A stretch of DNA of 64,000 bases from assembly GCA_964019135.1 (NCBI GenBank), contig OZ025257.1, positions 21,355,971 through 21,419,970 of the forward strand, given 5' to 3'. Below the pieces are notes generated by a model. That model ran no database searches, was not told the DNA's origin, and saw only the letters and a program-made list of their open reading frames with translations. The position numbers and the translations under genes were made by a program. Source of the stretch: Arenicola marina. Its lineage: Eukaryota > Annelida > Polychaeta > Arenicolidae. Shown here in pieces: positions 52,901 through 62,400 of the stretch (the stretch's first letter is position 1; the number at the start of each line of letters is the position of its first letter).

Positions 52901-55484
52901 AATATCTTTGGCGACGAAAGATGCCATCAGTACAGCCTTTCTCCCGATATTCCTAAGAAAAAAGAAATTTAAAATAATACACAATATCAAATGAAACTGG
53001 GAATTAATAAGGTATGGCTGCAAACAAATGCAGTAGGCATACCTGCATGTAGCATTAATTACCATCTTTTAACACTGTCAGATAAACATTCTTAGAGGTG
53101 TATCTGGGCAAAATACCTAAACTGGAAAATGTCTTTATTCGTCTCTACCCCTCTCCTCCCATCATTTTTTTATTACCAATAAAACATCACTAATGGTATT
53201 GGCTAAATGCCACAATTTTACTTGAATGAAAGAAATAGTAAGACATTGCTAAAATAGCTTTAAATTTAAAGTATTTCATATACACTCAAAGTCAGTATCC
53301 ATGGTGTCATGACAAATACATTTCCCCTGACATGGAAATAGGTAAATGGTATTCATATATGCCTATTGATGTCTGTGCAGTACAAGATTTATCTGTTAAT
53401 TAGGTGTGTAAATAATTTTATGAGAAGTATGTTGTATTGAGTAATACAACAAAGTAGAATGCAGAGTGTAATAAATCAGGAGAGGTTAGCTTTCTTTTTT
53501 GCAGGTAGCTAAAGTCAGTCATCAATGCCATAGACTCACGTTTCAGCCTATATTTTCCGCGATTGTGCTGTGATCGCTCTAAATATCACTGACATGAGAA
53601 AGCAACACTTGACCATTTTAATGATACCGAACTTATGTATGTACCGTAAACTGCCTATTTGAAGCCGCAACTTATATTAGGAAGTTGGAGGTTCCACTTT
53701 CCTGGTTTAAGTTGCAAGTCAGGGTGCGGCTTTAAATAGGGCCTTTTGCCGATTTCAAGTCAGTGTGGCCAGGGGGGGAGGGGGCGGGGGGGCAGACATT
53801 GTGTTACTGTGGCAATCAAGACTGATAATGAGCTACGGTTGTGTTATTTATTACTACTGCCACACGACTCCGCCCACACCTATTGTAGACCAATGATCAG
53901 AACCCAGGTTTCAGGCGTAATTTTGATAGGGCTGCCGCCAGATTCGCAACCAAATGCAGTAAGTTAATTATGCAAGACAGAAACTTGATACTGCATTGGT
54001 AGCTATGACAGTGATTCATAAACAGGCAGTAAGAGCCAGGAGAGCCAGCTACTGGTGTGACATTTGATAAGAGCTGCGATCGGGGAGGGAGAGGTGAATG
54101 TTGTTAGTAGTCATGACTGCTTGTATAAACAATTAATTGGCTTCGTAGGGGCCAGGAGAGCCAGCCACTGGTGTGACACTTGATAAGAGGTGCGATCGGA
54201 GAGGGAGAGGTGAATGTTGTTGGTGGTCACGACTGCTTGTATAAAGAATTAATTGGTTCAGTTGGCGAGATGGGATTAAGCAGCGATACAGGGGTAGGGG
54301 GATCGGGAGGGGGGGGGGGGGGGGGTCGAGAGGCCAAAGGCCACATAAGTTTGGTATCATTAAAATGGTCTAGTGTTACCAGGCCTGTCTCTAACTTATC
54401 ACAGGATGCCGTTAGAGCCAGGCAGCATTTGCTGTCTTTGCAGTGTTGCAGTGCATAATGGCGCGGCTGGCGCTGATCGAATAAATGTGCCCAGAAAAAG
54501 CCCTGACATTGCAAGTTAGGAAAATAAATCAAAGTATTTTCCTTCCGCCAGGTCAGTAAATTGCATACGGATTCTGGAAAGATCCATATTTTGTCGGCTA
54601 GTTAAAAACTGTGCGCCCTATACGCGAAAATATACGCTGCAACATCGCAAAGATAGCAAATGCTGCCTGGCTCTAACGGCACCCTGTGATACGTTGGTAA
54701 CAGGCCTGGTAAGGTCTAGTGTTGCCTTCTCATATCAGTGATTTTTAGAGCGATCGCAGCAAAATCGCGGAAAATGAAGGCCGAAAGGTGAGTTTATGGC
54801 ATTTATGACTTTGATTTTAGATATATGTTTTCTTATCTGTAATTGTAAGCTGATCGATTGACCAGATCTAAGGTAGTTTTTTTTTTTATGCTGTCACAAC
54901 TGTCAAGCTGTATTTCTAAACTCAGATCAGTTGACATGATGCCTGCCTCCTACATGGAGGCTGGTGTCGCATAAACTGATCTGAGTGACTGTACCTAATC
55001 AGCTAATACTTACTGCTGTAAATTCAACGCCAAACCAGGTTCCAGTATCATGAGGCAATATTCCTTTATATCGAATCTTACCGGGTATATTTGTATCTGA
55101 TATACCAGGAATATTCAATACATAGACAATAGATCCTTCCTTGAGATCGATTCCTTCTTTTACCCAGTCACGATCGCGGTGGACTCGAAGTCTATCTGTA
55201 CAAGTGGTCAGAGCTTGTAAAAGTTCAAACTCTGGCCGTGTAACCTTGGCAACATCTGATTTCAAATCGCAGGCATTCAAGTAAACTCCATCGAATTCGA
55301 TTGACTGCAAATCTGCATATCCAGCTGCTTCCACATTGTTCGTTTCATCTCCTGGTGATGGAACCCGATACCAAAGAGTGCCTTCTAAAACCTGTGTGGA
55401 TGTGGTTTGAGGTGGACGAGAGATAAGGCTTTTTTCTCTCTTACTGGCAACTTTTTCTCGCAAAAGGATATAGTAATCCCTCAT
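40629..55484 (-). CDS. CYLD: CYLD ubiquitin carboxyl-terminal hydrolase (K63/M1 deubiquitinase)
   Basis: Fifteen coding exons join with consistent phases: 55484-55014, 52952-52641, 52295-52154, 50635-50522, 50137-49091, 48631-47532, 46946-46790, 45851-45587, 44984-44893, 44552-44486, 44234-44114, 43478-43370, 42789-42668, 41665-41440, 40819-40629 (about 1511 aa; human CYLD is 956). Order: CAP-Gly 1 (~130-185), CAP-Gly 2 (~220-300), long disordered linker (~310-1025), CAP-Gly 3 (~1030-1105), USP domain with Cys box GHHNSCYLD (Cys ~1154), B-box-like zinc insert (exon 13) and His box ETSHYVSF (His ~1423) with Asp in FFDSMAD. Human CYLD cleaves K63 and linear ubiquitin chains, restrains NF-kB and binds microtubules and centrosomes; the intact catalytic boxes suggest the same here. 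The extra length is mostly linker in exons 5 and 6. Confidence 0.95.
40882..40922. repeat. (TAA)n microsatellite
   Basis: About thirteen uninterrupted AAT triplets in CYLD intron 14. Confidence 0.97.
41440..41665 (-). CDS. CYLD: CYLD exon 14 (His box)
   Basis: Encodes [33 protein letters not shown] and [13 protein letters not shown], the catalytic His and Asp region. Donor ATG/GGTAAGT region at 41440; acceptor CCCACAG. Confidence 0.95.
42668..42789 (-). CDS. CYLD: CYLD exon 13 (zinc insert)
   Basis: Encodes [19 protein letters not shown] and FCKECVER: CxxC pairs of the B-box-like insert specific to CYLD among USP enzymes. Acceptor TTATCCAG, donor GTAGGT. Confidence 0.95.
43370..43478 (-). 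CDS. CYLD: CYLD exon 12
   Basis: Encodes [19 protein letters not shown] and [14 protein letters not shown], matching the vertebrate LIIQMPRFGKDFK...LDITDLLE core. The acceptor CCCCCCAG abuts a 39-bp array. Confidence 0.96.
43498..44040. repeat. 39-bp minisatellite filling CYLD intron 11
   Basis: About fourteen units of GTCAGAACACATGGCGCGTA CACAATACAACAGACGGCC. The array ends about 20 nt before the exon 12 acceptor, and the last partial unit runs into the polypyrimidine tract. Because 39 is a multiple of 3, all frames are open; no separate gene. Confidence 0.96.
44114..44234 (-). CDS. CYLD: CYLD exon 11
   Basis: Encodes [18 protein letters not shown] and [15 protein letters not shown], equivalent to the vertebrate YFYQIFMEK...LLEWSF region. 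Acceptor GCCGCAG, donor GTAAGA. Confidence 0.94.
44486..44552 (-). CDS. CYLD: CYLD exon 10
   Basis: 67 nt. Encodes [19 protein letters not shown], the conserved DPEEFLN...HILR segment of the USP domain. Acceptor GTTTGCAG, donor GTACCA. Confidence 0.94.
44893..44984 (-). CDS. CYLD: CYLD exon 9
   Basis: 92 nt. Encodes [19 protein letters not shown] and GLMTEEK, matching the vertebrate KLRKILEKV...TSEEK stretch. Donor GTCAGT. Confidence 0.92.
45587..45851 (-). CDS. CYLD: CYLD exon 8 (Cys box)
   Basis: Encodes [12 protein letters not shown], then [20 protein letters not shown] with the nucleophilic Cys, and [11 protein letters not shown]. Acceptor TGTTTCAG, donor GTAAGT. Confidence 0.96.
45880..46083. 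repeat. (GGTT/GGCT/AGTT)n array grown from a SINE tail
   Basis: About 200 bp of imperfect tetranucleotide repeat in CYLD intron 7. It joins directly to the minus-strand SINE at 46084, whose 3' tail is (AACC)n, so the array is probably an expanded SINE tail. Confidence 0.9.
46084..46285 (-). mobile_element. tRNA-derived SINE fragment, minus strand
   Basis: AAGGACGCTTGCACC, CATATCGCGACAATAGGAAG, CTCCCTACTCTTTGCGAAGA and GGGATTCAAACCATG (degraded B box) match other copies. The head is missing. Confidence 0.65.
46790..46946 (-). CDS. CYLD: CYLD exon 7 (end of CAP-Gly 3)
   Basis: Encodes [20 protein letters not shown] and [19 protein letters not shown], the second half of CAP-Gly 3, which in vertebrates binds NEMO. 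Acceptor GTCGACAG, donor GTTGGT. Confidence 0.95.
47020..47245. repeat. 21-bp array in CYLD intron 6
   Basis: About eleven units of TATCTACCAGGGATTACACG G with small changes. Because 21 is a multiple of 3, it is open in several frames; not a gene. Confidence 0.94.
47272..47350. repeat. 40-bp perfect tandem duplication
   Basis: GTATTTTGGTCGAAATAAAA TGATTATTTCTCTTATCTA occurs twice in direct succession. Confidence 0.97.
47532..48631 (-). CDS. CYLD: CYLD exon 6 (linker and start of CAP-Gly 3)
   Basis: 1100 nt. Begins [20 protein letters not shown], close to the vertebrate KKEL(T/D)KKLP region. Then comes a low-complexity linker (Ala/Gly-rich, [20 protein letters not shown]), five 14-aa repeats near [12 protein letters not shown], and [20 protein letters not shown] opening CAP-Gly 3, ending AGLEM. 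Donor GTCAGT. GC-rich throughout. Confidence 0.9.
47741..47950 (-). repeat. Coding 42-bp minisatellite in CYLD exon 6
   Basis: Five in-frame 14-residue units D(P/F/L)[13 protein letters not shown] and P alternate at position 2, suggesting duplication of a two-unit block. It lies in the disordered linker just before CAP-Gly 3. Confidence 0.93.
49091..50137 (-). CDS. CYLD: CYLD exon 5 (linker)
   Basis: 1047 nt open in phase, acceptor TTTACAG, donor GTTTGT. Low-complexity charged linker with [29 protein letters not shown] and [19 protein letters not shown]. No domain recognised. Included because frame and splice phases fit exons 4 and 6 and the ends resemble CYLD. Confidence 0.85.
50522..50635 (-). 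CDS. CYLD: CYLD exon 4
   Basis: 114 nt, phase 1 in and out. Encodes [19 protein letters not shown] and [12 protein letters not shown]. Acceptor TTCTTGCAG, donor GTAATA. Confidence 0.75.
51388..52143 (+). mobile_element. Non-LTR retrotransposon ORF2 C-terminal fragment
   Basis: About 251 open codons, antisense in CYLD intron 3. The C-terminal part has [18 protein letters not shown] and [18 protein letters not shown], the Cys2-His-Cys zinc motif (zf-RVT type) after the reverse transcriptase of many LINEs. Stop TGA at 52141-52143. No RT catalytic motif or poly-A tail, so it is a fragment. Clade not resolved. Confidence 0.75.
52154..52295 (-). CDS. CYLD: CYLD exon 3 (end of CAP-Gly 2)
   Basis: 142 nt. 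Encodes [20 protein letters not shown] and [12 protein letters not shown], completing the CAP-Gly 2 domain that starts in exon 2. Acceptor TTACATAG, donor GTATGT. The donor lies 10 nt from the end of the antisense LINE fragment. Confidence 0.88.
52641..52952 (-). CDS. CYLD: CYLD exon 2
   Basis: 312 nt, phase 0. Encodes [20 protein letters not shown] (end of CAP-Gly 1) and, after a Pro-rich hinge ([10 protein letters not shown]), [16 protein letters not shown]...GVEF (start of CAP-Gly 2). Acceptor TTTCTTAG, donor GTAAGT. Confidence 0.93.
53640..53755. repeat. Hairpin within the foldback element
   Basis: CTATTTGAAGCCGCAACTT pairs imperfectly with AAGTTGCAAGTCAGGGTGCG GCTTTAAATAG. Confidence 0.5.
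54034..54265. repeat. 117-bp tandem duplication
   Basis: GCCAGGAGAGCCAGC(T/C)ACTGG begins copies at 54034 and 54151; both run through GAGGTGAATGTTGTT and TGACTGCTTGTATAAA with about 10% difference. Confidence 0.92.
54376..54707. repeat. Inner inverted repeat
   Basis: GCCGTTAGAGCCAGGCAGCA at about 54410 and TGCTGCCTGGCTCTAACGGC at about 54661 are perfect reverse complements in longer ~73-bp arms. Confidence 0.85.
55014..55484 (-). CDS. CYLD: CYLD exon 1 (first coding exon)
   Basis: 471 nt from ATG at 55484. Starts [15 protein letters not shown], which aligns loosely with the vertebrate FYLLLQE N-terminus. Ends [20 protein letters not shown] and VEFTA (CAP-Gly 1), donor GTAAGT. Start chosen by that alignment; no upstream in-frame stop was found in the few codons checked. 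Confidence 0.85.
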
Positions 55485-55617
55485 TATTATAATTACGGTC
55501 CTCCAAGTGAATAGTGCTGGCTTCCTACGTCATCATCGCTTGTGTATTGACTCAGCTTAAGGAACTAGCGTCCAGTCAAGGGAGGAAGCCCTGGTTTACT
55601 TCACTCAACTGTGGGTA

Positions 55618-55632
55618 GAACGCCATCTTTGG
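55618..55632 (-). promoter_or_regulatory. YY1-like AAAGATGGCG upstream of CYLD
   Basis: CGCCATCTTT on the plus strand, about 140 nt upstream of the proposed start codon. Fits a TATA-less promoter, but seen by eye only. Confidence 0.25.
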
Positions 55633-55639
55633 CCTGTTT

Positions 55640-58600
55640 GTGGGGAATCCCATGCAGCCAATTTAAGTAGTTTAAGCGCACATGTATTGTTTACGCTTAA
55701 AGAAGTAGTTCCTATATAAACGGGCTTATAAATTGTCATTATATTATAAATTAGATGTATAAACAATATATTGTGATTATAATGGTGATTTAATTTGTCA
55801 AAGTAATTAAGTTAAATTTATAAATGCCCCCAGCACGCTTATGTATAATAAGCGTATGAATACAAGCCTTTATCTGGGAATCCCATTACGTCAACAGGTC
55901 CCCGATCGGGGGAGCCAGTGGAATTTATATATCGACCTGCGTGTGACAGTTTTCGCTGGAACAGTAGACTAATAGATCTCTATGTGCATTTCGTGCCAAA
56001 CAAAAAAAAACCTGAAACAGGGGCGGATCTCTTCTCTCTGTAAAAACCTGCCACCGCGGGGGTCCACACATGTCTAATACGATCGTGGGAGCGCGGATAT
56101 GCACTGATATGGTGGGGGATCCACATATTTGTTTACGATTGGCGGGGTGGGGGGCGATATCGTGTCGTGGATAGTAGGCTTAGACCTATTTTGGTACCCT
56201 TCTAGCTTCCCCCCTTGACCGACCACCTCAGAAAGTCAGAATGCCCGGGGGAAGGTGTGGGAGGGGGAGGGGGCCAACGGGGGCACTACAGTGGTGGGCT
56301 GTCCCCCAGAGACCCCACTGGATGGCAGCACTTCACTCGCCTGGTGAGCGGTGGCTCCATCGCTTGAGTGACGTACGAGTCGAATAGCCTACTTTTGATC
56401 AGTTAGCAGTTGCGGCTGAGCAAGCCCGAGGGGTGGGGATTTCATTTTTGGCATTTGGTTCAACCCGAACATTTTTCGCATCGGAAATGTTGGTATGACC
56501 CAAGAAACAGGGCATATAAGACTTGGTATTCGCGAAATGTTCTAAAGTTTCTTTCCTGTTTTCATCGATTTTAAAAGTAATTATAACCCAATTTACGTTC
56601 TGTTCTCCAAAATCTTGGCAATTAACCAATGTGGAGAAATCTCAGATGTTAACAGGGCTATAATGACGTTGACGTCAGGTAAGCTAACATAGTCCTGCAC
56701 TCAAGGATGGGTGTAAAAATGTTACCATGGTCAGTAGTGGCAGTCACAGACCCGTTATTGAACAAAGTCGGATGCTTAGGCTCCAGATTTCCAATCTCAG
56801 TGACTGCCGTGAACGACTGTGGGCAAAACAATTAAAAGTTGGTGTTTTAGGACACTTGAAGGCAAAACTGGGCCAAGAAACCTTATAGAATAATGAGGCA
56901 GGGTTGGATGAAACATGCCTCAGGTGCTTCGAGGGCGAACCCATGGGCGGTCGATACGCAGCTAGGCCCGATTACCACCCGAGGTAGGGTAAGGGAGGCG
57001 CGGCTTTAATTAGGAGCACCTGTTGTGGTTCAGGAGCGAATAGCGGTAACAGATCGCGATCCAGACTCAAGACACAAAGCCCCGCCAACGCTTGAGTCCT
57101 TTTTCTTTCATCGTGAGTATGAAATTTACAATCATAGCTGATGGTACGCAGTGAGAAGTACTCATCTCTGAACTGACAAGAAAGTGACATGCTGCTTTGT
57201 TTGTCAGACTTGTTTGTCAGACATAACGCACGTGGAAGACCTTTTTCCACGGCATAAAAGCAAGTGACGTCAGTGAATGATTGACAGCCTGGATCGGTTT
57301 AATTAATACAGGACCGGTTGACTTAGCGGAGCGCAGTCGGTCAATCCGAATGCATTTGCGATTTATCCAATACGGTACCCCGTTCCAACTATTGTGCTCC
57401 ATGAAAACTACCGAACGCGAACAAATGTGACAACTATAATAAATATATTTTTATTAAAGGTTGTAAGATGATAAAAATCAGTTAATATTCATTGGCGATA
57501 AGGCTGCATTATACAGAACAAAAATAGTCAGCACCTCTCAATATTATTCATGCAATAACAAACCAGCACTATTCAACACTAATCAATATCCAAGCAATGA
57601 GAAGAACTATACAACTAGGTTCTCGAATTAGTTAGTGGGTATAGAAACATTGCGGCAACAAGTCTTACATTTTAATAAGACCAGCGCTGGGTGAAATGGG
57701 TGCAATTGTCGTCTGCCTTTTCCCGCCATTGGTGCGTACGTCAGTACAGGACGAAAACGTCTTTTATGATAAAGGCTTGCGATTGAATTTTGTGGGACAT
57801 TTTGACAAGAGAAACCAAGCGGGTCAATGACTTTCATCTGAAGGAAGGTACCAAGATGGGACGGGGGGGTGGGGGGGCTCCTTCAAATGTAGCCCCCCTC
57901 CCCACGCCACCCCACAATAAATAATACATATTGTCAAAGACGAAACGATGCAACACATGTTTTTCTTTGAGATGCTCTAGTATAATATTTAATTGGTTGC
58001 TACACAATGAAGTATTACGATTTCTTGATTGGCTTATCGATCGCTTCCGGGCGGTCATGTTATGCTTAAAGGCTCAACGAGAGCGTTGATACTAATTGAC
58101 AGATCTGGAAATAACTACTTTCAAACATACAGGAAAATCAGACCGTTTATCTTTATTTCTATTTGTGTCACAATGTTAAGAATTCTCGCTTTGAGGCCCT
58201 GGTCCCTAGGTATGAACCTTTGTACTGGACGGTAGATCTAAGTTGTACAAATAGACCAAAAACTAAGGGCCAGAAGGGTCTGTTTCCGTTTACCTATTTC
58301 CTGCTGGACGAAATCTCCCGCGCACCCAGAGTATCCATTTGTCTTCCATCCAGTACATGACGTCACATAAATAACCAAGTATATGTGGAATAATTAAATG
58401 ATCGTGTTTACGGGTCTTTCGCGCATATTTCATTTTTATAATCTTTAACTCAATCGTTATCCGAACGACTACAAGACTTGCTTCAAACACATAACCGGCC
58501 TGTACTTTTACATATATCAAGGGGATCAAGTTACAGCAGAATATGTTACAGCATCGTAAATTGCCGACAATGCTAACATGTTGTTAAAACGATTGCTAGA

Positions 58601-58940
58601 TCTAGTTACAGTAAAGCTACAAACGGTAATATTGGCACAAACGGCGTTACGTACCCTACCGGGTTTATAGAGTTCACTAAGTAATACTGGTTATAAAAGA
58701 TTCGTTACAAAAACAAAGAGCTTCGGGTGTACATACCATCACAATATATAAAACACCCCCCTTAACACTGGTCGAAATGGACGGATAGAGGTAAAACAAG
58801 TTTCGCTAATTCAATACTATCAATTATTTCGTCAACTTAATGACCAAGGTGAATCTAAAAGCTTCTGAGCCATCACATATTATATTGACACACGTAAATC
58901 ATGATCATTGTCTACATTGAGGGTTATCGTTCACGTTGAC
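55640..58940. other. Intergenic between the coiled-coil gene and CYLD
   Basis: No gene recognised. Short open frames here have no family resemblance. Poly-G/C runs occur at 56140, 56260 and 57870. Confidence 0.45.
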
Positions 58941-58946
58941 AACAAG

Positions 58947-59023
58947 ACTTTCAGGAGAAAGCCATACTTTCAGGAGAAAGCCATACTTTCAGGAGAAACC
59001 ATACTTTCAGGAGAAAGCCATAC
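58947..59023. repeat. 18-bp array, 4 copies
   Basis: CTTTCAGGAGAAAGCCATA repeats four times, one unit a base shorter. Confidence 0.93.
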
Positions 59024-59124
59024 TACACATGAAGTTGTCGAAGTCTTGGCCCCTGTTATATTTACGGGAACATCGATTAAGAGTTTATGATACAAATAAT
59101 TACAATATGCATGAAATCAACGTC

Positions 59125-59290
59125 CGGTCACGTGGTCCGGTCAAGTGGTCCTGTTACGCGGCTCCGTCACGTTGTCCGGTTACGTTGTCCGGTCACGTGA
59201 TCTGGTCATGTGATTCGAGGACGAGATCGGGTCACGTGATTCGAGGACGAGATCGGCTCACGTGGTCTGGTATCGAGGTCCGGTCACGTG
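59125..59290. repeat. 12-14-bp CACGTG-rich array spanning the stop codon of the coiled-coil gene
   Basis: Units of (T/A)CACGTGGTCCGG and variants, about eleven, with at least five CACGTG E-boxes. On the minus strand the gene's last codons ACC ACG TGA CCG form the first unit, so the stop codon is inside the repeat. Confidence 0.85.
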
Positions 59291-59452
59291 GTGCCGTTCG
59301 CCTTCCACCCCAGCCCCGGCGTCCCGGACACGACTCCCATTGTCCGCTTGAGCTGCTCGTAACTCCAGTGCAGCTGCTTGACCTCCACCAGGTGTCGCTG
59401 GCGAGTCTCCTCCAACTCCTTCAGCAGGTGGTCGTTTGTCTGCACCAGCGAC
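59284..59452 (-). CDS. Coiled-coil gene last exon
   Basis: Encodes SLVQTNDHLLKELEETRQRH, LHWSYEQLKRTMG and a tail ending NGTT, stop TGA at 59286-59284. Acceptor GTCCGCCAG. Confidence 0.75.
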
Positions 59453-62400
59453 CTGGCGGACCACACGGCCAAAGTTATCATTTCAGCACAGAAGGGTCAA
59501 ATGCGACATTAGACCTGCATATTGTGGGATGCGTCATATTACATAACGCATTAGTCAAGATTTATGTTCCACAGGGCCAAGGTCGATAATAAACATTAAG
59601 GATCATTCTGCTGCGGCTTAATATACATGTGCATAACATTAAGAATGGAACCATAGCGCAATTGCAGGGCGATTGGCAATTTTCCTGGTTTGATATCAAC
59701 CTGAAGCAGCCCGGCATTTTGAATATTTGGCCTTCGAGGCTGAGGTGTCGATATCATGCGTATTCACTCTCTGATTGGCGCTATTTAATATGATTGCGAA
59801 TTAACAATCTGCACAGTCGTGAGTGAGTCCCAAGGTTGACCAAAGGAACCTGCTGACGTCACCTCACTTACTTGTGGCTTTCTTGCAACATGGCCGCCAA
59901 CTCCTGCATCTGATTGGCTTGTTTCATGCGTATCGTTATCGCACAAATCTCCTGCTTCAACTTATCGTTTTCTTCCGCAAGGGTGCCTGGAATATAACGC
60001 ATCATCCAGGTTTTCATCGAATGTGTTTTGTCAGCTTCGCAATCAAAACGTCATTTGTCATTAAATCATTTCTGGGGCCGTTACGCCCATACCCAACATT
60101 ACCCATAGCACATATCACAAGCCAGAAATGAAATAGTTTAGTTACCATTCTAACGTATATCATTCTCGCCTGAAACAAACAAGGAAGTGGCTGCAATGTC
60201 ATACCGAGTTCCTTGTGTCCTTGGCTGTCTGTGGGCGCGGCGGCTGTATCACGTGATCCACCGTGGGCAGACGATAATTGTTCCTGCAGCGCTTTGTTCT
60301 CCTCCATCGATTTCTGCAGTCGGTTCCTCAAGTTGCTCTGGCGGGGAATCGAAAATGGAAATCCCTGACGCAATATTCAACGTGAACAACAGAGATATAT
60401 CAAACTGGATAGTTTAAACCAACGAGTTACTTCATATGTTTAATTTGGGTTGTTGATTTTGCTTAATGAATTAACCATTCGAGATCAATTTCTACGGGGA
60501 GGAGAATATGTTCATTGCGCGAAGTTTCTTTCAACATAATATAAATCGATCACCGCCTTGCCCAGGCTGGTGGTGACATGATGATTGGTTAGCTAGTCGG
60601 TCACTCGGTCCGGTCCCGGTATTTCTTACCCCCTTACACGCTTTGCAAAAGACAATCCAAAACTTCCCACCAATTTAAAACTAATAGGTCAGCATTTACA
60701 TGTAAATTCATTGATGCAAACCTCAGAAAATTAATTATATTTAAACCAACTCCCCACCACGTATACTGACCACAGTGGGACTCGAACCCGCAACTAAATG
60801 GCTGGACCCAGAGGAGCCACCAGAGCATCCGACAACGCATCGCTTCTGGGCAACAGGGGGGGGGAGCGACTCTTTGGCCGCGGGGGCGCCCCCCTCCCCA
60901 CCCCCCAACACCCCCCACCTCCCCGTACTCAAGACTATAACCCACCACGTCTCTCTGGGCCCGGATCAAGGTGCTCTTCATCTTGGGGTCGTCAGCGCTG
61001 AGGGTGTCACCCCCGGCCTGGGCACCCTCCATCAGGGTCAGGGTCCTCTCCCTCAGGGTGGCCACCTCCTCCCGCGCCCTCCGCAGCTCTTCCCTCAGCT
61101 GGGACGTCTCCCCCCCTTCAGCGGGCGCCCTGGAGGGTGGGTGGGTCTCTGTCCAGGGGGCGGGCGCCTGGGGGAGTGGCTGGGTCTCTCCTCTGACGTG
61201 CGAGTCCCGTAGCGCTGTCGTCATCTGACCTACGAAGGGGCGAGAAGAATATTGAATATGTACCACAACGTGACGCCACAATGAGAGGATGAGAACGGGG
61301 TGGAGTGGGGGGGGGGGGGGAGGGGGGCAGGCACTAAGTTCTCCGGTGAATATTATACATAACGAGGAGTTACCATTTCATTGAAAAACACGCCCATTAT
61401 AAACAGCCTTGATAAAAGTTCACCATACATAAGTACGACACACCTTGGTTAACATCAATAACCATGTCGCTCCACTCACCAAAAAAAACCCCCAAAAAGG
61501 GCAAACATAATTTTCCACACACAAATTTCCAAAAAAAGGGGGAGGAAAAAAATGGAAAAAACACATCATTACAAAAATAATGTCCATTTTAGTTACCATT
61601 CTAACAGATAACATTCTCGCCTGATCGCAATCACTTAACGTGAATATTACAACATTGACTCTGGATTATACGACATTTACTTCTGTGTGACCGACCGATG
61701 GTCAGGAGTCAGGCCAGGAATCCTCATCGAGGTGTTCAACATGTAAAAGGCGCGGTCGCCCCCGGGACAAAGAGCCGGATAACGCGCCGCATTATATTGA
61801 GATACATTGCTGAGACCGTTCATGTACTCACTAACAAAGCGCGGGTTCTTCAGCAAGGATTTGGCCCCGTTCCAGTACTTGTCGACCAGGTCGCTCATCT
61901 TGGTCAGCAGTTCTCGGTACTGTCCCGGGACCCCCTCGTGGTCTCCCTCTCTCGGCGGCCCCTGCCCCTGCCCCTGCGAGTGCCCCTGCCCGGCCACCCC
62001 CGGGCCTGCCTCCACCGCCTCCCCCGGGTCAGCCTGCCACGCCACCCCACCGCCCAGAGCGACCGGGAAAGGCAGCCCAGCCTGAGGAAGAAATGACAGC
62101 AATTATTTGATTTGATCTGGGAGAGCTTCATGGCATTTTTCAACCTGAAAGGTAACATGTCAGTCAAAAATTGTAAAACTCCATATGAAGTCTGTGCCTT
62201 GTCATGCGCTGATAGAACTTCCCCACATGGAAACCCTTAGATCCTAATAAATAGGCCCCGAAGCTCGATCTCTAAGGCCGACTTGCTGGTGTATCATGAG
62301 GGGTTCGCAATAACTAGTGTTATTGCTAGAAATGGACGTGGGCAACCGGTCACTATTGTTCCGGGAGCGGTCATTATTGCCTGAGGGGCCGGCCCGGTAG

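Larger units (their letters stand above)
53511..54815. mobile_element. ~1.3-kb foldback DNA element in CYLD intron 1
   Basis: The left arm (53511-53617) is an imperfect reverse complement of the right arm (54712-54815). Shared blocks include GTGAGT-TATGGCATT, CGCGGAAAAT and TTTAGAGCGATC. An inner hairpin lies at 54376-54707 and a 117-bp duplication at 54034-54265. No transposase seen. Confidence 0.65.
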
